A stretch of DNA of 64,000 nucleotides from Hanleya hanleyi (Eukaryota > Mollusca > Polyplacophora > Lepidopleurida > Hanleyidae). Made by a program: the position numbers and the translations under genes. The notes under the pieces are model-generated. The model was not told the origin of the DNA. It did not search any database and saw only the letters and a program-made list of their open reading frames with translations. Positions 25,101-34,718 of this stretch are shown here, one piece after another; position 1 is the first letter of the stretch; every line of letters starts with the position of its first letter. The stretch is from positions 18,545 to 82,544 of the forward strand of contig JAVTVY010020454.1 of NCBI GenBank assembly GCA_036873755.1, written 5' to 3'.

Positions 25101-28100
25101 TTGGCATACCGCCTATACATCAAGTTTTTAGATAGGCCAACATATCAGTTGGTCAGTTCAGCATACTTGCTAGAACAGCCTATATACCAGTGTGTTTGTA
25201 AGCCGAACTAATATATCAACTCACTACAAGTTGTTTGGCCGATATATCAATTTGTCAGTTGGCATACAGGCTATATAACCAGTTGTTAGATGTAGTATAT
25301 GGGCCTATATATCAACTGGTCCGTTCAGCATACTTGCTAGAACAGCTTGTAAACCACTTTTTTAGTAAACCTACAGCTTACATATCAACTACAAGTTGTT
25401 TGGCCAATATATCAAATTTTTAGTATTGTAAAGCCAAAATACTATCATTCAACCTATATATCAACTTGGTAAATAGCTATAGCCTATATGCCAAATTTGG
25501 TAATAAGACCTATATATCGACATGGTTAGTTAGGCACCTACATATCAAGGCATTCATAAGTACAGCCCACATATAAAATGACAAGTATGTTCTAAATTCT
25601 CAACCTTTTGGTACAGCCTCTATATCGGCTTGATAATAGTACAGATCATATATCAACATGTAACCGAAACAGTCTGGTATGTGATTCATTATGAGGTTTA
25701 GTTCGGATTATTGCATGGTGTTATAACATTGTACCTGTTGATTTAATTAGCATACAAAATTCTACCTGTTGATTTACTTTAATAGCATATACTAGTAAGT
25801 GCCATATTCTAATACATGTAGTTCAATCATGTTAGACATTGAGCTAACAACCCTCACAATTACACAGCATTCAGAAATTGCCAAGGTAAATGCTGTGGCA
25901 TATTCAGTTTACCTCAGCAATGGGGTTCGCCAGCTCAAACTGACGCCAGGTGGCTACGTGTACCAAGCGGTAAATGGCGCATGCCCATAGCGTTTTTCTG
26001 AATGTCACAAAGGCAACGTCATAATGTAATGACGTCATAACTGTTCGTTTTATGACGCCAGGTCTTCTTTACCTGTTGGAGCACTAGCGCCGCCTAGTGT
26101 GGCTGGTGATCCCCATTCTTAACATTGTGTTAAATGAGTTATTTTAATGCCACCTCATTTTTGCCGAGGCTAGCTTTCCCAATTGTGAGGGCTGGCTTAA
26201 TATAACCAGTTTTCCGCAAATTAATGTATATCTCTCTGATATTATACCATTTCTTATTTTGGACTATTCTTTGGTTGTCTGTCCTGATTGAGTTATAAGA
26301 GTATCAGGTGTCAACTACATGATGTATATCAGAATCTGTTAGCTGTTTACTGCCCATAAATTGCATTGAAATATTTTTGTTCTAGAAAATAAGATAATGA
26401 CATTACATGTATTATTTAATCAAACTCGTATTCTGAAATTGTTTTCATTTGTGGCATTGAAATAAAAACTTGGCATCTCGGCTATATTAATCGGAGTTTT
26501 ATAGCGCTGTTTAATGGATGAATTTATTTTGGGTTTGTTACGGGTGACTACATCTAGATATGTGAGAGGCCATCATGGTTAGAAACTTAATTAGTGTTAA
26601 TTGAACTACATGTATATATTGACATAGCACTGTGAATGACTTTGTTGACACATGCGCGTCAAAGAGGAATATGCCTGACATGATATGTACGCCTTCCGGT
26701 ATATTTTTCATGCGTTTTCACAACACCTGATGGAATATCCCAAATGTTTGGTTACATTTACAGATATGGTCACCTACATGTTTCTTGATGCTCTATTCTG
26801 TATTTTTTGTTATCTCTGAAACTGTGATTATCTACGTATATATAATATATATATACCGCTCAGGCATTCATGTGCAGGCAGAGGTTGTTATATGCAAACT
26901 ACATGTAGATGTGAATGGGAATAACTGGATATCTCACCACTAAGCGAGAACATTTCACTCGCATATGTTGTGTAACGTCACCATGGATACAGAATGACTG
27001 AAAATAAAACCTTATTAAGTTAAAAAATACTGTGTAAAGAGTTTACATCATGTGTGTGTTGGATTGTTTCTTTGGAATTTTTTGTCGTATAGTCCCAATT
27101 TCATATGGGATGGTTCGGATTGGCAATCTTTGCTGCTATTAAAGGGGGATAATCCATCTAGCTGGATTGTTCTGTGATCCCATTTTGCGAGTATCTACAG
27201 CTTGTTGAGAATTTAATGAATCTTGTTGTGATTACATTGAGTCATCGTGAGATTTCTTCCAATGAAATACTCTGATAGGAGGTACCACATTACAATTGGT
27301 CAATGTTGGGTATTCTCCCTTTATTGGTACGATACCAGTGATGCTAATTCACAGCCACAACTATGCACTGTGTTATAATTACCACAACATGCTATTTTCT
27401 GCCTGTTACAGCTTACTGCATCATTCTTTGCAATGCTTGATATATCAGAGTTATGATTTACCACGATCTTCTATCTTGTTCGCTTCTTGGGTTTTTATTT
27501 ATTTTTTTTGCCATAGAGTTATAGGGCGTCATTAGGTGGGGGGAGGGGGGGTCATTTGGTTCGAAAGACTCGGCACCCAACTGTATATTATTTTCCTATG
27601 TTGAACAGCATTGCACTGGGCTCTTTAATAAGCAAGCATAGGAAATCCTAGCAATGCCCATGGAGTATAATATCATAATCTTGTTTCAAAGTACCAGAAC
27701 TTCTACTAAGACTGGTGATTTTACACCAATTTCCATACCTTTTAGAAAGACTTAGATTTGATTGAGGGTGCAATACTTATTCATTAATTCACTCAAAAGT
27801 AGATAAATTTTAAGTTAACCTTGTTCATAACAGTGTCATGTAGGTCCTGCAGAGTGCATATATGTAGTGAAAGATATCGTACAGAAAACGTGAAACAAAT
27901 AAAGTGGTTGACTAACAAATCTTTTCTCAGAATATACTGCATCTGTCCCTTTGATTGAATTCATAAACCACCTTCAAAGAATGATCACTTCGACCTCTGA
28001 AGAAGCTCTGGTACTTGGAACACACCGTTAATTCTCAAAATATCTAGGTTCAGCTTTCTCACCACAAATCGACCACTTTATATTGGCTTACTTGTCTGAG

Positions 28101-30584
28101 ATTAACAGACCATGCTTTAACCAGACAAGGACGTCTCACTGGCAAAGGGTACACTCTCTCGTCTAGCATGTCAGGCTGGTGATATTCACGGCACGGCTAC
28201 AGGAATGATGCATGAGCAAGAAGGAAGTTGACAAGTGAGTGTTCCTCTTCCTTCGTTCTGTGTAGTTGCAAAATTTTTCAATTTCTTCTTTCAACTTTTT
28301 GGTAATGCTTAGTAATTCCGAGTCTGCATCTTTGAAAATCTTCTCGGAATAATTTTGTTACCCTTTGCCAGAGTGTTCTTACCGGCTCACTAATATCCAC
28401 ATGTATCAAAATAACAATCCGCATGATGCCAGTTTCTCTGTTGTCTTCAGATGTACCGCACATTTGTATTAATAATCTCTCTTTTGTTTTGTTGTTTCAG
28501 ATGACGATATCAAGAATCGGCGCCGCCACAGTACAGGGTCAGCGGACTTCAAAGGTGCAGGTATGAAGGACCTGATAGACTTTCAGGCAGATTCCAGTCC
28601 CAGAAGTCATGACTTGTTTGGGGCAGGACCGCTAATGAAAGCCGCTTTAGGTAAATCCAGCAAGTATCAGCAACTTGTTGACACGGATGAGGAACGAGAA
28701 GTGTTTCAGGTGGAAACACGGAAATCTGAATCCCATTCTGGAATATGGAAGAAATTCATGGATTCCAATGAAGGAGACAAGACAAGGGAAGTTCAATCTG
28801 TAAGTAAAAAATCGGACTCAAAGCTGGACTCTGGGAAGTGGACTAAACTAGTGGACACCGATGATGAGAAAGAGAATGTTTCTCATGTAGAGAATATTCC
28901 GGAGTCTGTCCAGTGGGTGAGGAAATCTCCTGAAGTCATCGACTCCAGCTCTGATTACCATGAAGATGACCATACACTGGAGTACTACAGTAAGGCAACA
29001 GCCCATTTTAACTACCAAGAACTGGATGATGAGTATGGTAGCAGACCAAGCAAGCCCTTAAGGTTTGGGGGCCAACAAAAGACCAAGGAGAAAGGGCAGA
29101 ATATGGCGGGTCAGGAGTTCTCTTCACAGCTAGCACACCATCAGGAAGGCGGCGAGACGGCGTCACAACAACAGTCGCTTCAGGACCGTATTGTGGGCCA
29201 TAATTATGGCGTGAGACCATTGCTGGATGATGATGAACTAGAATTGCCGATGGTTCCAACTGTAGATGTTGTATCCGATAGTCTGGATGGTAAAAGTACC
29301 CCCAGTCACACTAGTGGCTTGACCTCCCCCTCCACAGCTGGGACCAGCCCAATTACCTCCCCAAACTCGGACCATGGACAACATGATGTGTTTGCTGCAG
29401 CCCCCTTCCAGAAGAAGAGTCGTAAGAAACCCCGACCTGTCAGTTCTAATACATCTACTGGTGTTGGCGGTTCCCAAGGAGATGTATTCGCCGGAGCTCC
29501 TTTCCGGTTGGTGACTCCTGGTAAGGAAAAGTCTCCCCCAGTTGGAAGTGCTTCGGTTCATGAGCTGACAAGTCAACAACAACGATCAAATATCAGCGTA
29601 GAAGATGACCCATTTGGAAAAGCGCCGTTTGTGGGGAGAAGCAGTAAAGGGTCTTCAGCAAGCACTCCTACCTCCAATGCTGTGTCTCCGATATCAGACA
29701 AAACTATGATCCATCCGTCACCTTCTAGTCCTCACGGTGAGTCAGCAATCACACAGTCAACCTCCATGGTGTCAATACAGTCACAAACGGTTCTGTTTAA
29801 GACACTCGCCGACACCGGAGGTAAATCACTGTTTGGGGGACATAATCAGACACAGCAATCGGATGTTCACAGTAGAAATCAAACGACCACCCAGGACATG
29901 TTTGGATCAGTACCCTTCTCCAGACTGACCTATACTGGAGGGGAAACATTGTCTCAGACGAAGGTCCTTAATCCATCTGATGGATTTACCCCCTACTCCC
30001 CGACAGAGAGTGGGGATCATGTCTACCGCGGAACCCAGAAGGGCTTTGGGCATATGAGGCTGGAAGAGGAGAGTGGCAATAGGAGGAATGGCACTGACGA
30101 GGAGACTGAACTACTGACATCGACCACCTCACCCAAACACCAAAGACCTGAGGATTTACTGCTACCTTCCTTCAACCAGCCCATCATACCACAGCCTCAA
30201 CCACCCCCATCAGCTACTAAACATTCCAGGAACAGGCAAAAAACTAAACGGTCATCGTATGACATCAGCGATGCCGCCTTCTCCAATATGAGCTTCCACG
30301 ATGATGAAATGGAGGAAGAATCACCCACGCGACCCGACCTTCCAGAAATCACTTCTTTTGCTGCTTCGGAAGCGAGAACTGTAACAGCGCAGTCTGGTAA
30401 GACCCCAGTGAAAGGTTCGATTCGTCACCCGGCTTACTCAAAGATGTCGACTTCGAGTAAAGGGATCCCCATGGACACGTATGCTAATCCTGGGGCCACT
30501 GAATATGACACGGCCACGTGGCCCAGAAAACAACGAAAAAGTGTTCCATCAGAACAAGTGCAATTCCTACAGAAACAGGTTTGA
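3870..30584 (+). CDS. BMP2K: BMP2K/AAK1-like NAK-family kinase, C-terminal half (7 exons, 5' partial)
   Basis: Exons 3870-4113, 4947-5497, 5945-6063, 10905-11041, 11828-11917, 16493-16573 and 28501-30584 join in consistent phase into 1101 residues plus stop. Family members are Ser/Thr kinases of clathrin-coated pits that phosphorylate the AP-2 mu subunit; this tail is the adaptor- and clathrin-binding part, and the kinase domain lies outside the window. Recognisable in order: SIAPRQRP and SIAPRKRP (AAK1 has close counterparts), a Gln-rich stretch (about residues 116-162), SVTPPLSPHHRVHRR, TEWNPFGDDNF (AAK1: WNPFDDDNF, an NPF motif), then repeated DxFxxxPF motifs as in the long BMP2K C-terminus. 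Two are true DPF motifs of the kind that bind the AP-2 ear, and DLIDF resembles a clathrin box. Invertebrates usually have one gene for both vertebrate paralogues, so the BMP2K name rests mainly on the PAQR3 neighbour. The weakest junction is the donor at 6063. Confidence 0.86.
4114..4946 (+). other. Intron, nothing recognised
   Basis: AT-rich intron sequence between exons a and b. No repeat or RNA was seen by eye. Confidence 0.6.
4947..5497 (+). CDS. BMP2K: BMP2K/AAK1-like exon b, polyglutamine exon
   Basis: The acceptor CTCGGCAG ends at 4946 and a consensus donor GTAAGT starts at 5498. The exon has 551 nt: two bases complete a Glu codon, then 183 codons, ending in phase 0. It encodes a Pro-rich start, then a Gln-rich run with interspersed MQI units at about 5071-5185, then a Ser-rich stretch and KFKKPSRPPLKP. 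AAK1 and BMP2K both carry Gln-rich tracts at this place. The CAA/CAG codon mixture argues against a recent pure-repeat expansion. Confidence 0.88.
5945..6063 (+). CDS. BMP2K: BMP2K/AAK1-like exon c
   Basis: The acceptor TTTATTTCAG ends at 5944. The exon encodes NDSQPLISVTPPLSP followed by HHRVHRRNRSD, matching the TPPSSPK...HRR segment of AAK1, a likely phosphorylated Ser-Pro region. The donor is uncertain. GTAAAG at 6045 is the better-looking site but leaves the wrong phase for the next recognised exon. GTTTGT at 6064 leaves two bases and joins in frame, so it was chosen. If 6044 is used, one small exon between here and 10905 was missed. Confidence 0.7.
6422..6651 (+). mobile_element. SINE with 5S rRNA-derived head
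   Basis: 6422-6516 follows 5S rRNA closely: CCGGTTCTCGTCAGATCACC, GAAGTTAAGCAACGTTAAGC, TCGGTCAATACTTGGATGAG and TGACC, the region holding the internal pol III promoter. The true 5S end is missing. The sequence then runs into a non-5S body (GGCTGGGCTGATC...) and a tail with GTGATATGACCGAAA, GTTGAAAACGACGTTAA and CTCACTCACC. This is a 5S-type SINE, not a functional 5S gene. Confidence 0.8.
7003..7389. mobile_element. MITE with CTAATAATTCAATCAC ends
   Basis: The left end TCTAATAATTCAATCACAGG is inverted with the right end CCTGTGATTGAATTATTGGA. A sister copy lies at 34719-34933. Length is 387 bp, with no coding sequence. AATAATCCAGTCCCCCTG at 7162 may be a nested relic. Confidence 0.75.
8014..8932. 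mobile_element. Possible TIR element, GCATCCATAAAGTAYGTAYGC ends
   Basis: GGCATCCATAAAGTATGTAC at 8020 is inverted with GTACTTTATGGATGCC at 8910. The pair brackets about 0.9 kb, including a SINE. The ends may also be two independent insertions. Confidence 0.4.
8655..8855 (+). mobile_element. SINE, second family
   Basis: Shares CAGCACCTCAGACAGCTTGT, CATAAGAG, AAAAGGAATAGGA and the tail TTGTGATATGACTG...GTTAAATCATATTCACTC with the reverse-strand copy at 45354-45560. Its 3' tail is like that of the 5S-headed SINE. Confidence 0.65.
9061..10904 (+). other. Intron, nothing recognised
   Basis: Unstructured AT-rich intron. An open frame at 8932-9285 has no family features and no splice support. Confidence 0.5.
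10905..11041 (+). CDS. BMP2K: BMP2K/AAK1-like exon d with NPF motif
   Basis: The acceptor TATGTCAACAG ends at 10904 and a consensus donor GTAAGT begins at 11042. The 137 nt begin with one base completing a codon. The exon encodes TPELSRPLSVDMTEWNPFGDD and then NFGNYSEDILFGKEFDKL. This is strongly like the AAK1 segment around WNPFDDDNF...EELLNKDFAKL, and is the clearest single match to the family. NPF is a ligand for EH-domain endocytic proteins. Confidence 0.92.
11296..11617. mobile_element. MITE with TAGAGAGAAC ends
   Basis: The left end TTAGAGAGAACCGCCTC with AAAATGGAGGTAAA is inverted with TTTACCTCCATTTTAGGGAG and GTAGTTCTCTCTAA on the right. TA flanks both ends, suggesting a Tc1/mariner-like TA target. 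A diverged copy lies at 41852-42210. Confidence 0.8.
11828..11917 (+). CDS. BMP2K: BMP2K/AAK1-like exon e, first DPF repeat
   Basis: The acceptor is a T-rich tract ending TTTTTTCAG at 11827 and the donor GTAAAT starts at 11918. The 90 nt (phase 1 in, phase 1 out) encode SISNVKSREDLVMSGSDSSD followed by PFSNAPFKKPG. The DPF at 11884 starts the first of the DxFxxxPF motifs typical of long BMP2K. Confidence 0.88.
12135..12303. mobile_element. Short MITE with TACAGT ends
   Basis: TACAGTCTAGCCTCACTGTA on the left and TAGAGAGGTTCACACTGTA on the right are imperfect inverted repeats. A partial copy is at 3096-3211. Confidence 0.6.
13067..14116 (+). mobile_element. hAT-like element with transposase remnant
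   Basis: Starts CAGGGATTGAAA and ends with the inverse TTTCAACCCCTG. AGTTG borders both sides, so the 8-bp target duplication is imperfect. The reading frame from 13499 begins MAKQFNLMQFLTSKRQ and is Ser/Glu rich; after a +1 shift near 13700, CELCKCHARKKNKK could be a zinc-finger remnant, as at the N-terminus of some hAT transposases. No catalytic domain is present. Confidence 0.6.
13765..13829. other. Perfect 22-bp hairpin inside hAT-like element
   Basis: AATTTCGTAGATGTCACTTG with AC is exactly inverted at 13808-13829, leaving a loop of about 21 nt. The size is like a pre-miRNA or a termination hairpin. Confidence 0.65.
14117..15206 (+). other. Intron; G-rich tract at 14214-14241
   Basis: Apart from a purine run with several G4-6 blocks (possible quadruplex) at 14214-14241, nothing was recognised. 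Confidence 0.5.
15207..15793. mobile_element. Foldback element (near-complete palindrome)
   Basis: The left arm carries ATATGTGACG, GTGATGGTAATAAAGC, TCCAAAACCTGCC, ATATGATTGATCAAAATGTG and AAAAATATGACACC. The right arm repeats all of these inverted, about a centre near 15500. Each arm is about 280 bp. No protein is encoded. Confidence 0.8.
16493..16573 (+). CDS. BMP2K: BMP2K/AAK1-like exon f, Ser-rich
   Basis: The acceptor CCCTATTTCAG ends at 16492 and the donor GTAAAA starts at 16574. The 81 nt, phase 1 at both ends, encode GRKIHSNASSSSDRQQNSAR and then SSISSYGG. The sequence is low complexity and would not be recognised alone. Support comes from both splice sites, the open frame and a phase that fits its neighbours. 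Because it is phase-symmetrical it could be an alternative cassette exon. Confidence 0.72.
17375..17430 (+). mobile_element. SINE/LINE 3' tail fragment
   Basis: AACTGAAATACTGTTGAAGC, then GACGTTAAGTCATATTTTAT and TCACTCTCT, is the common 3' tail seen in the SINEs. A hAT-like element is inserted directly in its CT-rich end. Confidence 0.6.
17431..19347. mobile_element. hAT-like non-autonomous element, 1.9 kb
   Basis: CAGGGATTCATAGAAGTCC at the left is inverted with GGACGTCTATGAATCCCTG at the right, both with TACTACC or GGTAGTA inside. TCTCT-rich flanks on both sides hide the target duplication. The interior has GAGTTTTT-rich stretches and no intact transposase. A fragment of the same end lies at 42290. 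Confidence 0.75.
19350..19690 (+). repeat. Tandem repeat of SINE-tail unit (about 90-100 bp)
   Basis: CACCATGATTCCATACAA recurs at about 19369, 19459, 19551 and 19651. Each is followed by AGATTAACATGACTGAAATA, TTGTTGAAGTGACGTTAAAT and CACTCA repeats. A SINE/LINE tail has expanded in tandem. Confidence 0.85.
20280..20457 (+). repeat. Direct duplication of about 107 bp
   Basis: CAGGTAATTT, GACTGCTCTTAAA, AGATACATCAG, GAATGCCC and GAGACTGTGA...GTGTGAACCTAAA occur twice in the same order. Confidence 0.85.
20875..21156. mobile_element. hAT-like MITE, CAGGGCTTCAGATTA ends
   Basis: CAGGGCTTCAGATTA at the left is inverted with TAATCTAAAGCCCTA at the right. The internal sequence matches the partial copy at 3328-3471. 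A direct repeat (AAATTCAGATATCT...TAGATA) flanks it at 20845 and 21169. Confidence 0.7.
21193..24890 (+). other. Intron, nothing recognised
   Basis: A long AT-rich intron part. Only a short AT dinucleotide run at 21537-21551 was seen. Open frames at 22184 and 22645 show no family signature. Confidence 0.5.
24895..25685 (+). repeat. Diverged repeat of TATATCAACTTGTTAG-type units
   Basis: CCTATATATCAACTTGTT-like segments with GGCATA and ACAGCC recur more than fifteen times at irregular 25-60 bp spacing, all in the same orientation. It looks like an old minisatellite. Confidence 0.65.
26030..26037 (+). promoter_or_regulatory. CRE palindrome TGACGTCA
   Basis: A perfect 8-bp CREB/ATF site, with an AACGTCAT half-like site just upstream (26016-26023). 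It lies within the 25840-26200 element in a gene intron. The function is untested. Confidence 0.4.
26084..26104 (+). promoter_or_regulatory. CTCF-like motif in small transposon
   Basis: AGCGCCGCCTAGTGTGGC is close to the reverse-complement CTCF core, with one deviation at the GTGG end. It sits in the 25840-26200 inverted-repeat element, about 50 bases from a perfect CRE. Confidence 0.35.
26201..28500 (+). other. Intron; nothing recognised except a G-run
   Basis: AT-rich intron ahead of the terminal exon. A G-rich block lies at 27535-27552. A 24-codon open stretch after CAG at about 28100 lacks a donor and was not taken as an exon. Confidence 0.5.
28501..30584 (+). CDS. BMP2K: BMP2K/AAK1-like terminal exon with DxFxxxPF repeats
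   Basis: The acceptor TTGTTGTTTCAG ends at 28500. The exon runs 694 codons open to TGA at 30582. It holds DLIDF at 28569, DLFGAGP near 28615, DVFAAAPF (29384), DVFAGAPF (29481), DPFGKAPF (29607) and DMFGSVPF (29895). Two similar acidic units, WKKFMDSNEGDK and WTKLVDTDDEKE, lie near the start, and the C-terminus is basic and ends in FLQKQV. The protein is probably disordered. CAG just before the last Val codon is followed by GTTTGA, so a weak donor there cannot be excluded, but reading through to TGA is simplest. Spaced DxFxxxPF motifs and a long last exon fit BMP2K. Confidence 0.9.
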
Positions 30585-30642
30585 TTGCTTCTCATGGTGA
30601 AAAAGCTTGTGTAGGATAATAGTACCGGTAATAATACTTCAC

Positions 30643-30795
30643 AGGGTATGAAATAGACAAACAAATTCTAGTTGCCCATCGGCAAGTACGGGCAACCAAC
30701 ACATCCAAATGCATTGCAATTTGGACAGAATTTGGTTGCCCAAAGGAAATTTAGGTTGCCCCGGGCAACCGGGCAAAGGGCTATTTCGCACCCTG
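30643..30795. mobile_element. hAT-like MITE 58 bp after the BMP2K-like stop
   Basis: CAGGGTATGAAATAG at the left is inverted with CTATTTCGCACCCTG at the right. CTTCA is at both flanks, which fits part of an 8-bp target duplication. The interior carries several GTTGCCC/GGGCAAC inverted copies. Confidence 0.8.
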
Positions 30796-33763
30796 CTTCA
30801 TTTACAGCTGGACCAAGGAACTATTGGTATATCTGGAAGTACGCAAGCTGCAGTCAGTGCTATTTATTAACAGTGCTTTTGTGTACATATATATATATAC
30901 ATGTCTGTATATAAGACAATAATTGTTCGCCAAATAGTGCACAATCATTCAATGGAATCAACTTCTTTGAAGCTAGGATTCGGCTTTAACTCTAACATGT
31001 CAAAGATTAAAATTAATGATGATCGTGTTAATGTTATCGTTAATCTAATTTGCTATGATTGTGTCATATATGCTTATATGGTTCTGGTAAGTTTGTTAGA
31101 TAATGCACTTGTTTAGTCAATGCACTGTGTAGGTAGTATTCTGAGAGCTATAGGTTCAGGATGTTGTTATAATATTAAATGTGAGCCTTCCACAATAGGG
31201 ACATGGTGATAGACGGCTCATTGCTGTAATAATTCAATTACAACAGAAGTTCTATCTTCCACATAGGAATATTGGATCCAATTAATGAGGAAAGGAATTT
31301 AATGAAAAGTTGATGAAATGGAACAAGAAAAGATGTTCTCATATTACATTATCTGTTCAATTTGAAATTTATCAGGAAAGCTATTCAGTGTCCGACTCAG
31401 AATCGTGGGATTGAATTATTGTAATATTTATTATATGTTCAGCCTGAAGTAGTTAGTACAGAACTACTTCAACAACAGTCCATGGTGATAGCCGGCATAC
31501 ACGAATCTTGTCCGAATAGCCAAATCGCAGCTATTATAGAGGGGACACAACACTTTCAAGTCTAATTGTTGATATCGACCTTCAAAATACTGGGGAAAGT
31601 GCCGGGAAGATAAAATTGTATATGCCATTTATATATTACATTGAATAATGCAGCAGGTTCATGGTAACAGCACAGTAACAGTATTATCTATGTATAAGCC
31701 TAAACTGAGAGTCAAATGGTTATCATTCGATCATGAAGTGAAACATTGAAGCTTTTATCTGAAGATATTGTTTATGTATATTCAGCTGTACAGCAACTGT
31801 CCAAAGTCCTTTAGTGTGGTGGTGCGACTCAATGATAGCGACACAGCGTCGGTCATTATGGGGTTTCTAATTATTGATGTTTGAGACTGAACTTTTTGTG
31901 ATCGAATTACCAGAGACTTGCCACAGAGTAATAAATGATGAAGGTGTTGAATAATGGCTAGACTGAGTGTAACAATCATGGTGATATAAGAATGATAGAC
32001 ACCACATAATCATATGTTATTTGTATATAAATGACTAAATATTATCAATGCAAGCTACAATGCATGAAGGACTGGAGTATACCGGTATGCCTGGAGATGT
32101 TACCAATTTTAGAATGTTTTCACACCTCCTACAGGTTACCAGCTTTTTTTCCAATTTTTGTATAGAGATTCTTAACAATCACGAACGAATATGGTAATTT
32201 TTCTCTAAAGACAAAGATTTCGAAAGGTATGTTGTCTATAAGATATATCAAGTTGTCTATGGTGTGAATGCTAAAATTTTCAAATGACACTCTGAAATGT
32301 GAAATTGATCAGCTAGTTTGACAAATTTGAAGCAAACGACTGGAGCGTGCAGATCATCAAACTAAATAGCAAAAGTTTGTCTAACTGTAGCGTGGAGATG
32401 ATATTGGTGATATTGCAAATAGGTGATCTATTCATAAAGTGAACATGCAGAGAATAACATGTATCCATATTAGCTGGATTAAATCCTCTTCTCAAATAAT
32501 CGGTATACCACAGCGCACATAAAAAATAGTTGGATGAGCTTGAATAGTAATAATGGGTACAAATTTGAGTTCAGATATCTTCTCTTCATCAAGTATTTGA
32601 ACTGTCTGACAAACTTTGACGAATCTTTTTCATCCCTTATTTAATTTTGCACCGTCCCGGCTAATTAGTTAGATAGTGTGTATATTGACGTTGTTTATTG
32701 GATATCATTTTTTAAAACGTCAAATTTGCAAAGGTTTGAGCTGTGATAGCCTGAGTAACATTGAAGCCTTCCATTTAGAATTTCTTCATTGATGTATTAT
32801 ATCTTTATCTTATATAGTAGCAATTTTGTTAGACTTGCGTCCATTGTTAGTATAAGGTGCCATGAATATTTGTAACCAAAATTTCCATCGGTTGTGCTTT
32901 AATAACCTGCTTTACCATACGCATTCCTTGAAGATATTACATTGTATGCTACATAACATGTAGAATGTTTTGAAAATAGTTTAAAACTTGTGCAGTGAGG
33001 CGACAGACTACATTATGTATGTGTAGCTTGTCATCTAGACTGAATTTAGACTCGTTACCCAGTTGGTATTAGGTCTCGATAGTTTTCTCGATAGTATTAA
33101 TGTTTTATCTGTGAAGGCAGGTAGGCAAATATCAATCGCCACTGCTGTTTTGCTGCATGTTTCAAATTCATGTCTCACATGAGACCACGATCTTCAACTC
33201 GGTCAGCAGAGCTGTCAGATTGGTGAAAAAGTAGTCACGACAACCATTTTGCTATGCGACCCCTGTGGTTGTCCAATTTTTGTCAACTGCTCAAAACAAA
33301 AGAGGTACATGTAAAGCAAAGATAGTGCCAGATGTGATGTCAAAGAGAGAGTGCTGTGAATGCCATAGACATCGTGTTACAACTCGTTGAAATAACAAAA
33401 TGCCCATTTGTCGGTTTCCATCCAATCCAGAGTTCTGAAAGTGTTGGCACAAGTTGACATGCCACCTCACAGAGTTTTACACTCAAGATGGAACTGTTAA
33501 ACAGGTTAAATGATTATCAGTCAACTTATCACATTGCTGCACGAGTTTTAAACTATTTTCTGTATTTGATATTTTTTGTCCTTTTTCTTGGTGCTCTGTA
33601 TTTTGTGGGTTGAGATGAAGTTGTTGGCAGAGAGTGGGGGTGGTGTGGTATATGGGTTCATTCTGATATTATTTTTGCAGCAACAATTATAATTTACATT
33701 TATTATGCATGCCAGTTTGTTGAAATGTCTTCAAGACCTGCTCTCTAAGCTCTCTAAGGGAGG
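30796..33763. other. Intergenic, between the two tail-to-tail genes
   Basis: Probably includes the 3' untranslated region of the BMP2K-like gene. ATTAAA-type signals occur (for example at 31006), but none can be chosen with confidence. No open frame of interest. Confidence 0.45.
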
Positions 33764-33929
33764 GGAGGGGTGGTGGGCGGTGGTATTAGGGGGAAGTGTC
33801 GAAATATGGGGTCTCTATATATAACCCCATGCTTTGTATAAATCCACAATTTATATAAAGCATGGGGTTATATATAAAGACCCCATATTTCAACACTTCA
33901 CTCTAATACCACTGCCCACACCCCCCCAA
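33764..33929. repeat. Hairpin element with about 80-bp arms
   Basis: GTGGTATTAG, GAAATATGGGGTCT and ATATATAACCCCATGCTTT in the left arm are all inverted in the right arm, with a loop of a few bases near 33848. The stem is long and nearly perfect. Confidence 0.85.
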
Positions 33930-34718
33930 AACTCTTGTTTTGCAGGCCTGTGCTAAGTTTCAAGAAGAGTGATAACTCTAATGCTTGATCTCCATCACTC
34001 TGCTATTTTTTTTTCCCCCGGGAGAGCTCGTGATCACTCCTCTCAAAGCTGCCAGTGCAGTGGAGAGTGATCCTTGAGGGAGTGATCACTCTCACATCAC
34101 TCATGCAAAACAGAATCCAGGAGAGTGATTTCACAGATTTTACAAACACGACAGACTGAAAGACCGGTCTTTTTTTCTCATCGAATCCCTGGTATAGTTG
34201 ACTGCTTTTACGAATCCCGACCTCATAGATCAGTGAGTAATCCAACCAATCAACAAGGCAGCACGTGTGCTAGAATTAATGCTGCAGTAAAGTAGTTCAC
34301 CAGGTTCAATTCATTTGTTGATCAACGAACCATGAGTTGGCTGTATAGGGAGAAGACTACAAGCACTACATTGTAAGGCCTGTGAATTTGTTAAAACCAT
34401 GGAATGTGGAGGTAAATTCTCTATTAATAGTGGATTTAAAACATTTACATTGTGGAATCATTGAGGCAAATCTGCTAAGTCTGCACTTGCAATTAAGGAT
34501 GCTTCTGTAACTATAGAACTGTGATCCTTGTTGATGTATACAGAGGTGTTTGAAACTTCTAGATCGTTGACAGTGTTCAGCTCATGCTTTCTGTAATTGT
34601 GCCCTTGTTGAAATTTATTGAACAAGTAATTATATCCAAAATCATGGGCCTATTTTACATATGATGAATGGCACAAAGCCAGAGTTCTCCAATCTGACAT
34701 CTTTTTTATGATTTGTAT

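Larger units (their letters stand above)
25840..26200. mobile_element. MITE with CCCTCACAATT ends, CpG-rich core
   Basis: GAGCTAACAACCCTCACAAT at the left is inverted with AATTGTGAGGGCTGGCTTAA at the right. The core is richer in CG than the surrounding intron and holds the CRE and CTCF-like motifs listed separately. Confidence 0.6.

Noticed and set aside
28103..28175. Possible extra BMP2K-like exon after CAG at about 28102
   Set aside because: Open for 24 codons in the right phase but ends in TGA without a usable donor, and exon f already joins the terminal exon in phase.
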